64,000 bases of DNA from Diphasiastrum complanatum (GCA_029204225.1 CM055098.1:52286728-52350727), one strand, 5' to 3'. Shown: positions 34,176 to 46,727, numbered from the stretch's first letter. The notes: generated by a model not told the origin, from the sequence alone. Numbers and translations: made by a program.

Positions 34176-35703
34176 TCCTACACCTAGATGCTTGATGTAA
34201 AAAACATAAGACCCCTATATCTAACATAGATAATCTTTTTCAATTCTTCACATATTTCATGATTATTCGTGCATGTTTCTTGATCATTGATCTAGGGTCA
34301 GGTGAAACCAACTTTGGTTCTACGTCTACTCATCTGATACCTACAGGAATCACAAACTTAGACAACCAATTTATTTGAAGAACGCTTACAACGGGCTTGC
34401 GGCTGATCTCCAGCAAAGGGTAACCAATCCTGTCATAATTTCAAAGTTCAAATGTCAAGTTTAAGAACTTGAAGTCATTGAAGACTTGGCCATCTTCAAG
34501 GACTTCCACAAAACTTGCATTTAGAACAAGTATACAGAAATACATTACCTTTTCAATAGTCTACAAAAATACACTATGTTTTCAATAGCTTCGACTTTTT
34601 TGCATTTCCCCGAAATGCGACACTTGCATAGTTCAAAAGTTTTATTTTTAACACACCTTCGACTTCTTGCGATAAAAAAAAAATGAAGAGAGAGAAAATC
34701 ACGAAGGTCATCTATTCTCATAAGTTAAACTGTTTTAAAGACCATCGTGTTTTTGAGGGCACCTTCGGCTTATTTTAAAAAATGCAAAGAGAGAGAAAAA
34801 TCTTGAAGGTTGTCTAAAATAAACGAGGAACGTTCCAACGATGTCCTCGTCCACGTCAACGGTGCTGAATTATTGACCGTAAATATTGTGTACAGTTGTA
34901 ATAGAAGCCATATACTTCCAAGTACAACTGCATTTCTAATTAGGTGACAAGCATTCAATGTAATTAATACACAGATGAAGTCTATAAATAGATCATCCAA
35001 GCACAGATTACGAGTTGCTCCGTCCATGAGACACATTATTTGAGCCTCCCAATTACGTCGTCATTTCTTGTTGTAATTATTATTTTGTATTGTGCTTGCA
35101 GTAGCTTGCTTTTATCTGTGTACAATGTAGATGAATGCTTGTTGTGATTGAACGCACTTTCATTGCTGTTTGATCGTGCTTGTTTACTCACTCTAATCTA
35201 AAAACAAGTGTCTACGACTCCTCAGTTTTTGATTAGACGATGGATGTCTTTGACGCCTGAGAAACTCGCGTTATCATATTGCTCTTCTATTTATTTCAGA
35301 GCTATACTTTACGTTGAATCTGATTTCAGTAGTACCACATACAAACCATATCTAATCTCTTCGGTGGACTGTACTCTTGTTTCAAAGTATGAATTAATTT
35401 CTTAAAATCTTGTTGGGCAATTAGAACACATAAAGCTGTGATTACATTTAGCATAAGCTGCCTATTAGACTGTTTTTGCATTTAGCAGTTGATTACAACG
35501 GGAGAGCTGTTCCGAAATATTCCTGCTCTCTTCTCCATTCGCGTTCGTCTATCTCCCTTGCCCCATCAGAGATGAGCTTGTTGGGACTTCATTTTTTTCA
35601 TGAAGTACTTCTCTTACATGTGAAACTACTTTGGATATCAATCTATGCATCTATCTTTGCCTCTTTGCCATAGATTTTGATGTAGATCTTGGATTTCAGT
35701 CTA
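34176..35703. other. Unassigned region with a tandem repeat and a TATA-like box
   Basis: No recognisable coding sequence. At 34657-34720 and 34759-34816 two diverged copies (CACCTTCG...AGAGAGAGAAAA...TTGAAGG or ACGAAGG) repeat at about 101 bp; a weaker third start lies near 34588. CTATAAATAG at 34982-34991 is a good TATA box on the plus strand, of an unknown unit, perhaps a solo LTR. Confidence 0.35.
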
Positions 35704-36312
35704 CTGTTGATTAAAGTGCATAAGCTTGACTTAGGAGATCATTCACACACATTAGGGCATTTCCACACATGTGAAATTTCACATGGTATCAGAGCCTACC
35801 TAAGATTTTGATGCATGTTTCATCCATAGTTTCAAAAATTTCATGAAAATCAAGATATAGAGAGTGTTGATTGCATCTCCCATGCTATCTCAAGCAAATT
35901 TGAAGGTTCATCAAGAGGGTTCATCATCATAAAGATTGAATCATTTTTGACATTGTATGGACTTCCCTACTCAGACATGTGTGAAGGACATGGCAATTCA
36001 CTTTGGTGGTTCTCTTCCATGTGAAATCCAAATTTGGTGCTTGATAGCTAGTTTCAAAGCTATTAGAGCCCAGTTTGTGTAGCATTGATTTCATAGTGAT
36101 TGGATCTTCCAATAAAAAGTTATAATCAATTGAATCAAGGTGGGTAGGGCACCCAATGTGGTTGGACACATCTATCTTTGTCTCTATTGTGCCTATTTGA
36201 TAAAAAATCACAAGTCTAGGCTTGCCAATTCCATCTTTTTGAGATCTAGCCATCATTTTCAGGTCATATCCCTTTTCTTTCATACAATTGGATTGTATTT
36301 GAGTGATTTGTG

Positions 36313-36468
36313 GATTCTTGGAGTATTTCACACATTCCGAAGATAGCTTGACCCAAACTTTGCCTATACTCCATCCATTGATGAGAGGTTGATTCTTGGA
36401 GTGTTTCACACGTGCCAAAGATAGCTTGACCCAAACTTTGCCTATACTCCATCAATTGATGAGAGATT
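36313..36468 (+). repeat. 78-bp tandem duplication in the G leader
   Basis: Two copies, starting GATTCTTGGAGT at 36313 and 36391, both contain GATAGCTTGACCCAAAC. The second carries TTTCACACGTGCC where the first has TTTCACACATTCC. Confidence 0.85.
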
Positions 36469-36598
36469 GAAAAAGCTAGTGAGGTCCATTTTGTTGCAAG
36501 ATCTTGCATAGGAGCTGGTAGCACGCCCTTATTGGATCCTATAGTGAGAGAGGAAGCAATATTTTAATGTCTATTTCACAAGGAGTCTTCATTAGCTC

Positions 36599-37401
36599 AT
36601 GGCATCTATGGGTTCCTTTTTATTGGAATATAGTGAAAGCCTATCTACCTCAAACTATTCTATTTGTAAGGTTAGAATGGAATCTATCCAAGATGTGATG
36701 GACATTGTACTTGGGATTGAGAAGGAGCCTCAAGTCCTTCAAGAAGTACAAAAGTACAAGAAGAGAGCTGGCTCTCCATTATATCAAAATGAATGTCTCC
36801 AATGAGAATTTGAGGGAGATTGGTGCTTGCACTTCGGCCAAGGAGGCCTGGGATACTCTCAAAGCAATCTATGAGGCCAAGAATACCTCAAGACTCCTCA
36901 CTCTTAGAAATAAAATCTTCCAAAGTTCTCAAAAGAGTGATGAGAGTGCCACTAATTATGTTTTAAGAGTGAAGGATACTCATATGGAGCTGCTTGTATT
37001 GGAGATGCCATTAATCAAAGTGAGCTAGTCCAAGTCATACTTAATGGCTTGAAAGATGAGTATGACAATCTTGTCCAATCCTATGACATCAAGGAGGATC
37101 TACCTACTTTGGAGGCTTTGCAAAGAGTGCTAATGGCTGAAGAATCAAGACATGAGAACAAGCTATTAAGGATGGAGAAGTTATCACTCAATCATAATGG
37201 TGATGGCAAAGCTCTTTTTGCCAAGCACAAAGGGAGGATCAAGAAGCAACACCAACACTTCTCTAAGGACAAAGCAAAAGATAAAGACCAAGATGGAGAG
37301 GAGGAGGACACCTCTCATTCTTCTACCTCAAAGAAAAAGAAGAATATCAAATTTTCTTTTGTGGCAAGAAAGGTCACTATGCTAAGAAGAATTAATTCAA
37401 G
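36599..37401 (+). pseudogene. Family G gag
   Basis: ATG 36599 opens MASMGSFLLEYSESLSTS. A shift near 36765 moves to the frame carrying ALHYIKMNVSNENLREIG and YEAKNTSRLLTLRNKIF; a second near 37000 leads into ELVQVILNGLKDEYDNLV and EALQRVLMAEESR. A Lys-rich stretch follows, then a ruined zinc knuckle (KFSFVARKVTM in place of CFFCGKKGHYA), and the sequence ends in an LTR scrap. Small frameshifts rather than stops broke it. Same lineage as D, E and the minus G copy. Confidence 0.8.
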
Positions 37402-37481
37402 TGTTGATCTAAAGTGCATAAGCTTGACTTAGGAGATCATTCACACACATTAGGACATTTCCACACGTGTGAAATTTCACA

Positions 37482-38930
37482 CGAAATATAGTGGAAAATG
37501 GACTAAATTTTTTTCATCTGATATTTTTAGCATCTTTAACATGGTCACCACAACTGTACACTTGTTGCGTTTGGTATGAATATCTGGAGCCATAATGGAT
37601 GAACTAATAAGAAACTACCACTTTTGTTGTCAATAGCATGATCGTAATGGACGATCAATAAGAAACCACCATGTGTCGTCAATAATCATCATGACATAGG
37701 ACAGTCTTTAATGAATCATGATTGAGGAATACAAATCAGATGCACATGAGATCCGACTCATAAATCAGCATCGAATTTTGACTGGACCTATGGGGACCCA
37801 CGCGAAATCATTAAATGACCAATACACGGAAGATTAGGAGTCATTACATGAAGATTCAAGGTCATTTTTGTTAATTCTCCACTTGTGAGATTGCAGCCTT
37901 TGTGGTAGCTTCATTAATATCACCTACCAAATAAAAGCTTGTTCAGGAAGACTATCCAATTCCCCAGAAAGGATCATTTGAAAACCTTTGATTGTTTCTA
38001 CGGGAGTAACATATTTACCTGGATAACCAGTAAAATCCTCTGCCACAAAAAAAAATTATGATAAGAAATGTTCGATTTTTCATGCTCTTGCTACGGTTTA
38101 ACGATCCTCAATTTCCAAAGTTCTACATAAACAACCACAACACGAGCTGAATACTTTCCAAAGCCCTCGAGTCCCTACGAATAGTCATATTGATTCAACC
38201 TGCATTGTTCTCCTTTGAGGAATCTCTGCTTCCTTCTTGCATTCATTTGATATTCAAATATCAATTCAGTGCACAGACATTGGACCCTAATCTGCCATTC
38301 AACCCATTTGCACATTCAATCGACATTTTCCTATATTGTTTAAATGCGAATCAGTTGTGCTCATCTGCTCCGATGTATTCCATGTGCCGTGAATCGATAT
38401 CTTAGATGGGTTGAACAAAGAAGACTGCTTGGGTCCATTCAGGTGGTGTTTCATGGGGCAGTTGGTCGGATAGGCAATCTGGTTTGTTTGAAGATGAAGT
38501 CCATAAAACACACTCACAAGGACACAAAATCACTTGTAAATAAAGTAGTGGGGCTCTTCCCAATGCCAACCTCAAGGGAATGTAAGAAACTCTAGATGAT
38601 TGATGCAAAGATACTCTTCATCATCAGTTTGCTTGGGTATCAATTCAGCGTGCATTGATAGGTTTCATATTGTTTTTCAGATATAGTTTATTCTTATACA
38701 TAAGCATGTTTGTTTGTGCAGTCCTCCCATCAAAAAAATTCTGTTAGTTGCGGATGGTATACTATATACAATGCCAAATCCCTTTTCAATTGGCTTGGAC
38801 AACAGGAAGAGCTTCCTGATCTATGGTAGACACTATATTCATTTGATATATTGTATGTTTTTTTTTTTTCTGTTTAATGATATATGTTTATGAAAAAAGT
38901 GCTTAGCAGTTTTGGGTTTTTGCAGTTTGT
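37482..38930. other. Unassigned sequence
   Basis: AT-rich. Short open frames occur at 38190-38405 and 38344-38595 but show no motif I can name. No LTR ends or primer sites are seen. Confidence 0.3.
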
Positions 38931-39890
38931 ATGTCCGTGCTTGAAAAAGTCCAAAACTTAAAATCAAGAAATTCTATCAAATTTAGGGTTTCTCCAAAAA
39001 TGCAAAGTATTGAATCAAGCGAAATCTACATGCAAGAGCTAGAATCTAGATATCTCATCTAATAGAATGTAGCATCCACAATCACAAGCAATTTTTGTCT
39101 CCACATTCCAGTAAGTGGTTTCAAAAACCGTCCATACAAATATTTTGACCGAAAATGATTTTAAGATCACATAGATCCAAACTCTATACTTGAAACTACA
39201 AGATTTGAGCTAGAAGCACCTCCAAATCTAGATAGAATTTTTGGCACCCTCAAATCCACCAAGATTTGGAAAATACACCGACTTTGGCTTGCAACTTGAT
39301 CTGATACTGTGTGAAACATCATAGATCAATACACATTTAGTTCATCAATGATCTTTAGCCAAATTTCATTACACATAGAAATAGCTAGAAGACAGAAATC
39401 ACTACTTTATGCATGCTGGAACTTAGAAATGCACAAAGATCTGATCATAAACACTTAGATATGACCTAATATTGTCCCTTTTCATACAAAATCAATATTG
39501 AACTGTACTTCACACGTGTGAAAACTAGATCAACCATAAAATCAATATTCTACACATAGAAACTCAAGATATCAAGAGACAAACACATGAGATGGACATA
39601 GAAACACAAGAGATGAATTCTCCACAACGAAAGAAACTTTGATGATTATTTCTCCACATAGGTACATCTATTTATAGCTTCCAAACTATCAATTTTCCAC
39701 TTGCCCCAAACTTGACCTTGATTGGAAACTTTTTGATATTTCATCAAAAACCTAGAAACACTAGTCTAGATGCAATGTATCAAATTTAACCAATTAGAAT
39801 GGGTCCAAATATGATTGTAATGCCACATATTTGCTAAATAATGCATATCTTCTCAAATATGGCAACTTATACTCAAAGATGAAGACATGC
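38931..39890 (-). repeat. B-like leader and 5' LTR remnant
   Basis: On the minus strand the LTR ends at 39310 (TGTGAAACATC on plus) beside a decayed primer site complement (GATCTGATACTG, 39298-39309). The leader at 38931-39297 shares CAATTTTTGTCTCC with the family B leader at 45850. The LTR has CTTCACACGTGTGAAAAC at 39509-39526. The outer end near 39890 is approximate. Confidence 0.55.
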
Positions 39891-40750
39891 GCTGGACAAT
39901 GGTATATTATGAAGAGGCCTATATCATTTCTGATGACAATAATAGTTGTCACAGTCACAAAAGAATCATGAAAACAAACAATTCGGATGGGGTTCGGATA
40001 TGATTGCTAGTCACTGCCAGCTGTATGATTCATACAGTCCTCCAGAATGTAGTCGAGCACTACTGATCTACGTTAATAGATTGATGCAGCATTCAACAAG
40101 AATTCAACCAATGTGCGGAATTAGATGAGCAAGAGAATTAGACATGCGAATAATAGCAAACTAATTTGCATTCAAGATCAGACTTGAAAAGAGTGATATG
40201 TGCGCAAATGGCTACAAAATCATCTATTAATTTTCTGATTCTTCAAGCACTGCATGCAAAAACCACGTAGTGCGTTGGTGTGAGAGAAATACAGTTCTCT
40301 CACGAGTAATGTCTCGCTTACTAGCGGACTTGTTGGATCTTCAGATCCTATGCAGAATTGTCTCGCACGCAGGTGGAGTCGTATTTTGTCTGTGTGTCTT
40401 GCTTACTAGCATTAGACTACATGTGTCTTCTAATCAAAAATTACGAGAGTGGCAGATTAGCTATGACCTAGAGTGTATCTGCTGACATCATGCTATCAGA
40501 TCAGATATCTGTACTTTTGGGTACTTGCATGGTCTTGCTGGTCCTTTTTGGAGCATGAGGGCAGAAAAGGTGTCATGACGATTTTTGTGTTGCATCGTTT
40601 GACTTTCTTGCCGTCTGACTTTCTCCTGCTGTACCGTGAAAAATTCTCTTTCGCGAATCTTTCGCATTCGTGTCTTCTCGTCAGGATGTTCGTGAACATT
40701 TCTGCTTCATGCCTTTTGACTTTCGCGTTCGCGAACATTTTCGTCAGGCA
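39891..40750. other. Unassigned sequence with short CGCGAA repeats
   Basis: No gene recognised. At 40640-40750 words TTCGCGAA, TTCGTGAACATT and CGTCAGG each recur, giving a small GC-richer patch directly against the left end of the family C LTR. Confidence 0.35.
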
Positions 40751-40866
40751 TGTGAAGAATTGCCAAAAATTGGCAAATCTAGCTTGATCAAAAACCATGT
40801 AGAATAGTGTAAATTGTGTACACAAGTGGGTCCCACACATGTGAGGCCATGATGCCACATGGGAAA

Positions 40867-41519
40867 TGTGAAAAACTCAGATCCAAAAGATGCTAAAGTT
40901 TCATAAAGATCTTGGCCATGGAAGTTATGCACATCTAGATTGAAAAAATGATAGAAATTGTGATGTTAAGCATACTAAACATCAACTAAACATCAAAATC
41001 TGATCATAAGCTTCCACAAACAGAAACTTGCTGTCCCTGTCCGTACTTCAGAGCCTACAACCTGCATTTCACACGTGTGAAGCCATAGCAACAAAGAAAT
41101 CACAATTCTAGTGGCTAGAATGCAAGATATGAACAAAAAAGTGAGAGAGAAGAAGATGGACCTTCAAAGAGCATAACATTCATTCAATAGAATGAAAATG
41201 AGATGTGTACATACTCGTGGAGATGGCTATTTATAGCAGCCATAGTGCCTCTTGGCCACTTGTCTTATGATAGGCTAAAATTGGGGTCCAATAGGATTCA
41301 CCCATATACCTAGAAATTTGGTCAAATAGGAATGCACCAAATTATGAGCCAATAGAAGAGCTCCACACTCGACCTCCTCTAATTAATGTGACCTCAAAAG
41401 TAGTGTACACATACTTTGGGCCTCTACATACATGTATGAACCTATCTCTAACTTTTATTTGGCCATAGGCCTACAAAATCTCAAGTTAGGAAAATACTAC
41501 TAGTTGACAATTTTTCACA
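40867..41519 (-). repeat. 3' LTR of family B
   Basis: Identical by eye to 46075-46727. It contains CACACGTGTG at 41070 and the TATA box CTATAAATAG (complement at 41228-41237). Confidence 0.95.
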
Positions 41520-44500
41520 CTCCCTCTTCAACTAGTTTTAGCATAGATTTAGAAAGTACACCAAGACTTGTTCTATGCTTGAAAAATAAGTCCTTTCCCA
41601 ATGCTTTGGTAAAGATATCAGCCACACATTCCTTTGATGGGACATGTTCAAGCTTGATCTCTTTTGCCAACACTTGTTCTCTCACAAAATGGTAAGCCAC
41701 CTCGATATGTTTGCTCCTTGCATGGAAAACCGGATTGCTTGCTAGACTTTGGGCTGAAAGGTTGTCACAAAAGATGATTGGACTCTCTGAAAAATCCAGC
41801 AAATGAAGCTCCATAATCATCCTCTTGATCCACACCATCTCCTTTGTGCATGATGTCAAAGCTTTGTACTCGGCCTCACTAGAAGAAAGTGATATAGTTG
41901 CTTGTTTCTTCGACATCCATGAGATAGCTCCATCACCTATGAAAATAGCATGTGCATTTATGGATTTTCTATCCATAAGGTCTCCTGCAAAATCTGAATC
42001 TGAAAAACCAAATAAGTTAGGTGATGAGCCTCTATAAACAATGCCAAAATCTTTTGTTCCCGAGATGTATCTCAAGATCCTCTTTCCTAGTTTCCAATGT
42101 TCTATGCTAGGATCTTGCATGAATTGGCTTAATCTACCAACACAATAAGATAAATCAGGTCTTGTGATGGTTAGATATATAAGAGAACCTATTAGCTTCC
42201 TATAGAGAGTAATGTCCTCGAAGGATCTTTCATTACCTCTTATAGTTAGCTTTACATGTGATTCCATAGGTGTATCAATAGGATTTGCATCTACCATATG
42301 AAATCTATTGAGAATAGAAATAGCATACTTCTCTTGTGAAATAAAAGTGATTTGAGAAGTTCTAATTACTTCTATTCCTAAGATATAGCTCAAAAGACCA
42401 AGATCATGCACTTCAAATTCCTTTTTTAGTGCTTTCTTGATATCTTCTATATCTTCCTTGTTCCCTCCACTTAAAATAATGTCATCCACATAAATTAGAA
42501 GGATTGTAACATCATTAGCACTAATTCTAAAGTAAAGTGAATGATCATACTCACTCATAGTGAAGTTTTGAGAAAGTAGAAAAGAGTTAAGCCTAGCATA
42601 CCAACTCCTTGGTGCTTGCTTAAGACCATACAAACTTTTTTGTAGAAAACACACATGATTAGGCTTGCTATGAGAAACATAGCTCTCGGGTTGCTCCATG
42701 TAGACTTCCTCTTCAAGATCACCATTCAAGAAAGCATTAGAAATGTCTAATTGCCAAAGATCCCATCCATAAAGAGTTGCAAGGGAAATGATTACTCTTA
42801 TGCTCACCATCTTTGCCACGGGTGCAAAGGTTTCCTCATAGTCAATGCCATGCTCTTGAGCATAACCTTTAGCCACCAACCTTGCCTTCAACTTGTTGAT
42901 AGATCCATCTTGATTTGTCTTTACCTTGAAGATCCATTTGCATCCAATTGCACTTTTGCCCTTTGGAAGCTCCACCAATCTCCATGTGTTGTTCTTCATA
43001 AGTGCTTCAAACTCAAGATCCATTGCTTGGATCCATTCCTCTTCTTGCCTTGCTTCATCTACACATGAAGGTACATCAAAAGAAGTTAGGAAAGCATAGT
43101 TGGATCCATCCACCACTTGCTTACCTTTGCCATCATAAGTGAGCCTTGAGGGTTTCACTTTATGCCTTGGAGTTCTCCTTGGAATTTGACTTGAAGAGGC
43201 TTCTTCAACATCCACATCCAATGTGTCATCAACTCCATTGTCATCAAGCACATTAGTTGCAACAACACCATCATCACTTGAAACAACTTTTGGAATGTTA
43301 CCTTCATCAAAAATGACATCCCTACTTGTGAACACTTTCTTGATTGAAGGAACATAAATCCTATATGCTTTGCTTACTTCACTATAACCAACAAAAATGC
43401 CCTTTCTTGAAGATGGATCCTCCTTAGTTCTATCATCAAGAGTAATGTTGAAGTAGCAAATGCATCCAAAAGTTCTTAGAAACTTGACATTAGGCTTCGT
43501 ACCAAACAAAGCTTCAAAAGGGGTTTTTCCTTCCAATACAACACTTGGCCATCTATTGCATAGGAAATTTGCACACAACAAAGCATCACTCCAAAAAGGT
43601 TTAGGAAGATTAGCATTCAATCTCATTGCCTTTGCACTCTCACACAAGGTTCTATTCTTCCTCTCGGCCACTCCATTTTGTTGTGGTGTTCTTGGACATG
43701 TGTACTCCCTCTTGATCCCATGCTCATCGCAAAAGGCTTTGAATTTGTTAGAAATGTATTCACCACCATTGTCGCTCCTCAAGCATTTGATTTTGGTTGT
43801 AAATTGAGTCTCAATAGCAACTTTGAACTTGACAAACACATCAAACACCTCATCCTTGCTCTTTAGTAGATAAACCCAACAAAATCTACTAAAATCATCA
43901 ATGAAAGTTACATACATCTTAGCACCTCCATTGCTAATTGTAGTAACACCATGAATATCCGAATGCAAGAGAGAAAAAAGCATCTTAGATCTAGATATAG
44001 ATCTAGTATATGGCAATCTATGTGATTTAGACAAAGCACATTCTTCACAAACATGATTCAAGCAAGTAAGAGACTTGGGAAGTCCCCTTACTACCTCCTT
44101 TTTGGCTATTACCTCCAAGGCCTTGTAGTTGAGATGTCCCATCCTTTTATGCCATACCTCTTGAATTGACATTTGTTCATTTGCCATGCATCCAACTTGG
44201 TTAGCAACAACACATGCATCAAGCTTGAACAATTTCCCTTGCCTTTTCCCTTTTGCAATGATACTACACCCCTTTTTGATCAAGCAAGCATCACCATCAA
44301 ACTCAACTTTGAATCCTTTGTCAAGCATTTGGCTTACACTAAGTAAGTTCTTGGTAATGGATGGAATGAGCAAAACATCTTTCAATTCTATATTCCTATT
44401 TGTAGAAAGTGAAATAGGAATTGTGCCAATCCCCTTGATTGCACACTCACCATCATTTGCGGTATAGATTACCTTCCTATCACCATCAAATGCCATTAAA

Positions 44501-45465
44501 GATGAAAAATACTCTTTATGATATGTCATATGAGAAGTGGCTCCACTATCAATCCACCAAGGATCAATGTCTCCATGATTAGCCAACAAGCAAGATGACA
44601 TAACAAAAGCATCATTTGAAAGAAGCTCATCCCCACCCTCATCAATAGTTAGATTGGTTTGCTTTTCCCCTTGATCCCTCTTTTTCTTAAAACAATCACT
44701 AGCAAAATGCCCTTTGACTCCACAATAGAAACATTTTAGCTTAGATCTATCCTTCTTTTTGCCAAAAGTAGAGTGCTCACCTTGGTCTTGCCCTTTAGAC
44801 CAATTGCTTTTACCTTTGCCCTTGAACTTGCCTTTAGAGAACATTGCCTCCTCTTCTCCTCCTTGAGATGTAGAAGATGCTCCCACTCTTGCTTGCAACC
44901 TGAATTCTTCAGCCAACAAGACCTCTTGCAAGTCTCCAACACTTGGTAAACATTTTTGGATAGCATAACTTTGAACAAGATTAGCATGATCATCCAACAA
45001 GCCATTGAGAATCACTTGAACAAGCTCCTCATTATTTATGCCATCATTAATGCATGCTAACTCATCATTCAATGCTTTAACTCTCAAAACAAAAGCATGT
45101 CCATTCTCACTCTTCTTTTGCATACAAGAAAAGATTTGCCTTCTTAAAGTCAACACTCTAGAAGTAGACTTGGATTCATAAACCTTCTTCAAGGCTTCCC
45201 AAGCTTCACTAGATGATGTGCACTTACCAACCTCTTTGATAAGCTCATTTGTCACATTCATCTTGATCATGTGAAGGGCTTTCTTTGCCCTCTTGTCATA
45301 CCTCAATTGTTCTTGAGGTGCCAAAGGTCTCTCCTCCACACCTACAACAATATCCATCAACTCATTCATCTCAAGCAAAGACTCCATCCTTACTTTCCAA
45401 GTAGAATAGTTGAGGGAGGTAAGCCTATCATTGCTTTCCAACATGTAGCCTCCATTTGTAGCCAT
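41515..45465 (-). CDS. Family B gag-pol polyprotein, intact
   Basis: 1316 codons in one frame, the normal size for a copia polyprotein. Gag opens MATNGGYMLESNDRLTSL; the zinc knuckle CFYCGVKGHFASDC is at residues 245-258; protease Asp is 306 in WWIDSGATSH; the GAG-pre-integrase zinc part has HKRMGHLNYKALEV and CEECALSKSH; integrase catalytic residues are D503, D565 and E601, giving the expected DDx35E spacing; RT carries YVDD at 992-995; RNase H has FSDSDFAGD and SSSEAEYKAL. The end SMLKLVEEGV runs into the LTR. All catalytic motifs look whole. Expected role: particle formation, cDNA synthesis and integration. With identical LTRs this is a candidate for current activity. Confidence 0.96.
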   Translation of the reverse strand: MATNGGYMLESNDRLTSLNYSTWKVRMESLLEMNELMDIVVGVEERPLAPQEQLRYDKRAKKALHMIKMNVTNELIKEVGKCTSSSEAWEALKKVYESKSTSRVLTLRRQIFSCMQKKSENGHAFVLRVKALNDELACINDGINNEELVQVILNGLLDDHANLVQSYAIQKCLPSVGDLQEVLLAEEFRLQARVGASSTSQGGEEEAMFSKGKFKGKGKSNWSKGQDQGEHSTFGKKKDRSKLKCFYCGVKGHFASDCFKKKRDQGEKQTNLTIDEGGDELLSNDAFVMSSCLLANHGDIDPWWIDSGATSHMTYHKEYFSSLMAFDGDRKVIYTANDGECAIKGIGTIPISLSTNRNIELKDVLLIPSITKNLLSVSQMLDKGFKVEFDGDACLIKKGCSIIAKGKRQGKLFKLDACVVANQVGCMANEQMSIQEVWHKRMGHLNYKALEVIAKKEVVRGLPKSLTCLNHVCEECALSKSHRLPYTRSISRSKMLFSLLHSDIHGVTTISNGGAKMYVTFIDDFSRFCWVYLLKSKDEVFDVFVKFKVAIETQFTTKIKCLRSDNGGEYISNKFKAFCDEHGIKREYTCPRTPQQNGVAERKNRTLCESAKAMRLNANLPKPFWSDALLCANFLCNRWPSVVLEGKTPFEALFGTKPNVKFLRTFGCICYFNITLDDRTKEDPSSRKGIFVGYSEVSKAYRIYVPSIKKVFTSRDVIFDEGNIPKVVSSDDGVVATNVLDDNGVDDTLDVDVEEASSSQIPRRTPRHKVKPSRLTYDGKGKQVVDGSNYAFLTSFDVPSCVDEARQEEEWIQAMDLEFEALMKNNTWRLVELPKGKSAIGCKWIFKVKTNQDGSINKLKARLVAKGYAQEHGIDYEETFAPVAKMVSIRVIISLATLYGWDLWQLDISNAFLNGDLEEEVYMEQPESYVSHSKPNHVCFLQKSLYGLKQAPRSWYARLNSFLLSQNFTMSEYDHSLYFRISANDVTILLIYVDDIILSGGNKEDIEDIKKALKKEFEVHDLGLLSYILGIEVIRTSQITFISQEKYAISILNRFHMVDANPIDTPMESHVKLTIRGNERSFEDITLYRKLIGSLIYLTITRPDLSYCVGRLSQFMQDPSIEHWKLGKRILRYISGTKDFGIVYRGSSPNLFGFSDSDFAGDLMDRKSINAHAIFIGDGAISWMSKKQATISLSSSEAEYKALTSCTKEMVWIKRMIMELHLLDFSESPIIFCDNLSAQSLASNPVFHARSKHIEVAYHFVREQVLAKEIKLEHVPSKECVADIFTKALGKDLFFKHRTSLGVLSKSMLKLVEEGV

Positions 45466-46074
45466 GTTGCAATGATTGATCTCTGATCTTTGACCTGTTC
45501 CAATGCACTAAGCACTCTCTTGAATCAACAAATGAAACACAAGAAGAAATCACAAAGATTTGGAACCTAAAACCTTACTTTTTCTCTCTTTTCCTCACTT
45601 TTTCCTTAATTTTAGCCACTAGTTTTATGATTTCTTGATCAAACCAAGACCAAACCTCAATATACTTGCTTTTCCCTCACTCCTAAGATTGAAATACACT
45701 CTTGAATCATTCAGCAAACTGAAAATCAGAGGGTTACATCAATTTTGAAGTTTTTGACATGAAGAAGCAAGAAATTGAATCAAAAAACTATATGCTAGAA
45801 TGGAAAACTAATAGGATCTTGTTGGATCTTGCATCTCCCTCTTTCCAAAACAATTTTTGTCTCCTTATTCTGATAAGTACAGAGGGAATTCGCCCTACTT
45901 CAATTGAAATGCATACAAATGATGTTTTGATCACAAAGATCCAATTTCTACACATAAATCAACAAGATTTTTAGCTAGAAACTTGATTGGAATGCTACAA
46001 AAGCAAACTCGCCCACAAATCTCTTCTAAATCTGGCAAAACCTGCACATTTGGCCGCCTAATGCTCTGATACCA
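45466..46074 (-). other. Family B leader and primer site
   Basis: About 610 bp of untranslated leader from the primer site (46063-46074) to the gag ATG at 45465. No ORF stands out. Confidence 0.8.
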
Positions 46075-46727
46075 TGTGAAAAACTCAGATCCAAAAGATG
46101 CTAAAGTTTCATAAAGATCTTGGCCATGGAAGTTATGCACATCTAGATTGAAAAAATGATAGAAATTGTGATGTTAAGCATACTAAACATCAACTAAACA
46201 TCAAAATCTGATCATAAGCTTCCACAAACAGAAACTTGCTGTCCCTGTCCGTACTTCAGAGCCTACAACCTGCATTTCACACGTGTGAAGCCATAGCAAC
46301 AAAGAAATCACAATTCTAGTGGCTAGAATGCAAGATATGAACAAAAAAGTGAGAGAGAAGAAGATGGACCTTCAAAGAGCATAACATTCATTCAATAGAA
46401 TGAAAATGAGATGTGTACATACTCGTGGAGATGGCTATTTATAGCAGCCATAGTGCCTCTTGGCCACTTGTCTTATGATAGGCTAAAATTGGGGTCCAAT
46501 AGGATTCACCCATATACCTAGAAATTTGGTCAAATAGGAATGCACCAAATTATGAGCCAATAGAAGAGCTCCACACTCGACCTCCTCTAATTAATGTGAC
46601 CTCAAAAGTAGTGTACACATACTTTGGGCCTCTACATACATGTATGAACCTATCTCTAACTTTTATTTGGCCATAGGCCTACAAAATCTCAAGTTAGGAA
46701 AATACTACTAGTTGACAATTTTTCACA
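46075..46727 (-). repeat. 5' LTR of family B with promoter
   Basis: The TATA box CTATAAATAG on the minus strand is at 46435-46444, with CACACGTGTG downstream of it at 46278. That order (TATA first, palindrome second along the transcript) puts the palindrome in the transcribed R-U5 part. Primer site follows at 46063-46074. Confidence 0.93.

Larger units (their letters stand above)
35704..37481 (+). mobile_element. Family G copia fragment, plus copy
   Basis: The end of a 5' LTR (about 35704-35783) carries a GATCATTCACACACATTAGG word and closes TTTCACA at 35783, followed by primer site TGGTATCAGAGC (35784-35795), leader and gag. At 37402-37481 the last 80 bp of the LTR recur after the truncated gag, so almost all of pol and most of the 3' LTR are deleted. 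The left end of the 5' LTR cannot be placed. Confidence 0.7.
40867..46727 (-). mobile_element. Family B copia element, complete
   Basis: Two 653-bp LTRs (40867-41519 and 46075-46727) with TG...CA ends, target duplication GGAAA (40862-40866 and 46728-46732), primer site complement GCTCTGATACCA 46063-46074, polypurine tract complement near 41520-41530 and one unbroken polyprotein. Reading the LTRs side by side I found no difference, which points to a very recent insertion. It sits inside the 5' LTR of family C. Confidence 0.95.

Noticed and set aside
34982-34991. CTATAAATAG as the promoter of a host gene
   Set aside because: No coding sequence follows that I can recognise; it could equally belong to a decayed LTR, so no gene is called.
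38190-38608. Short overlapping frames on both strands
   Set aside because: No domain, no codon pattern, no homologue in the window; likely chance.
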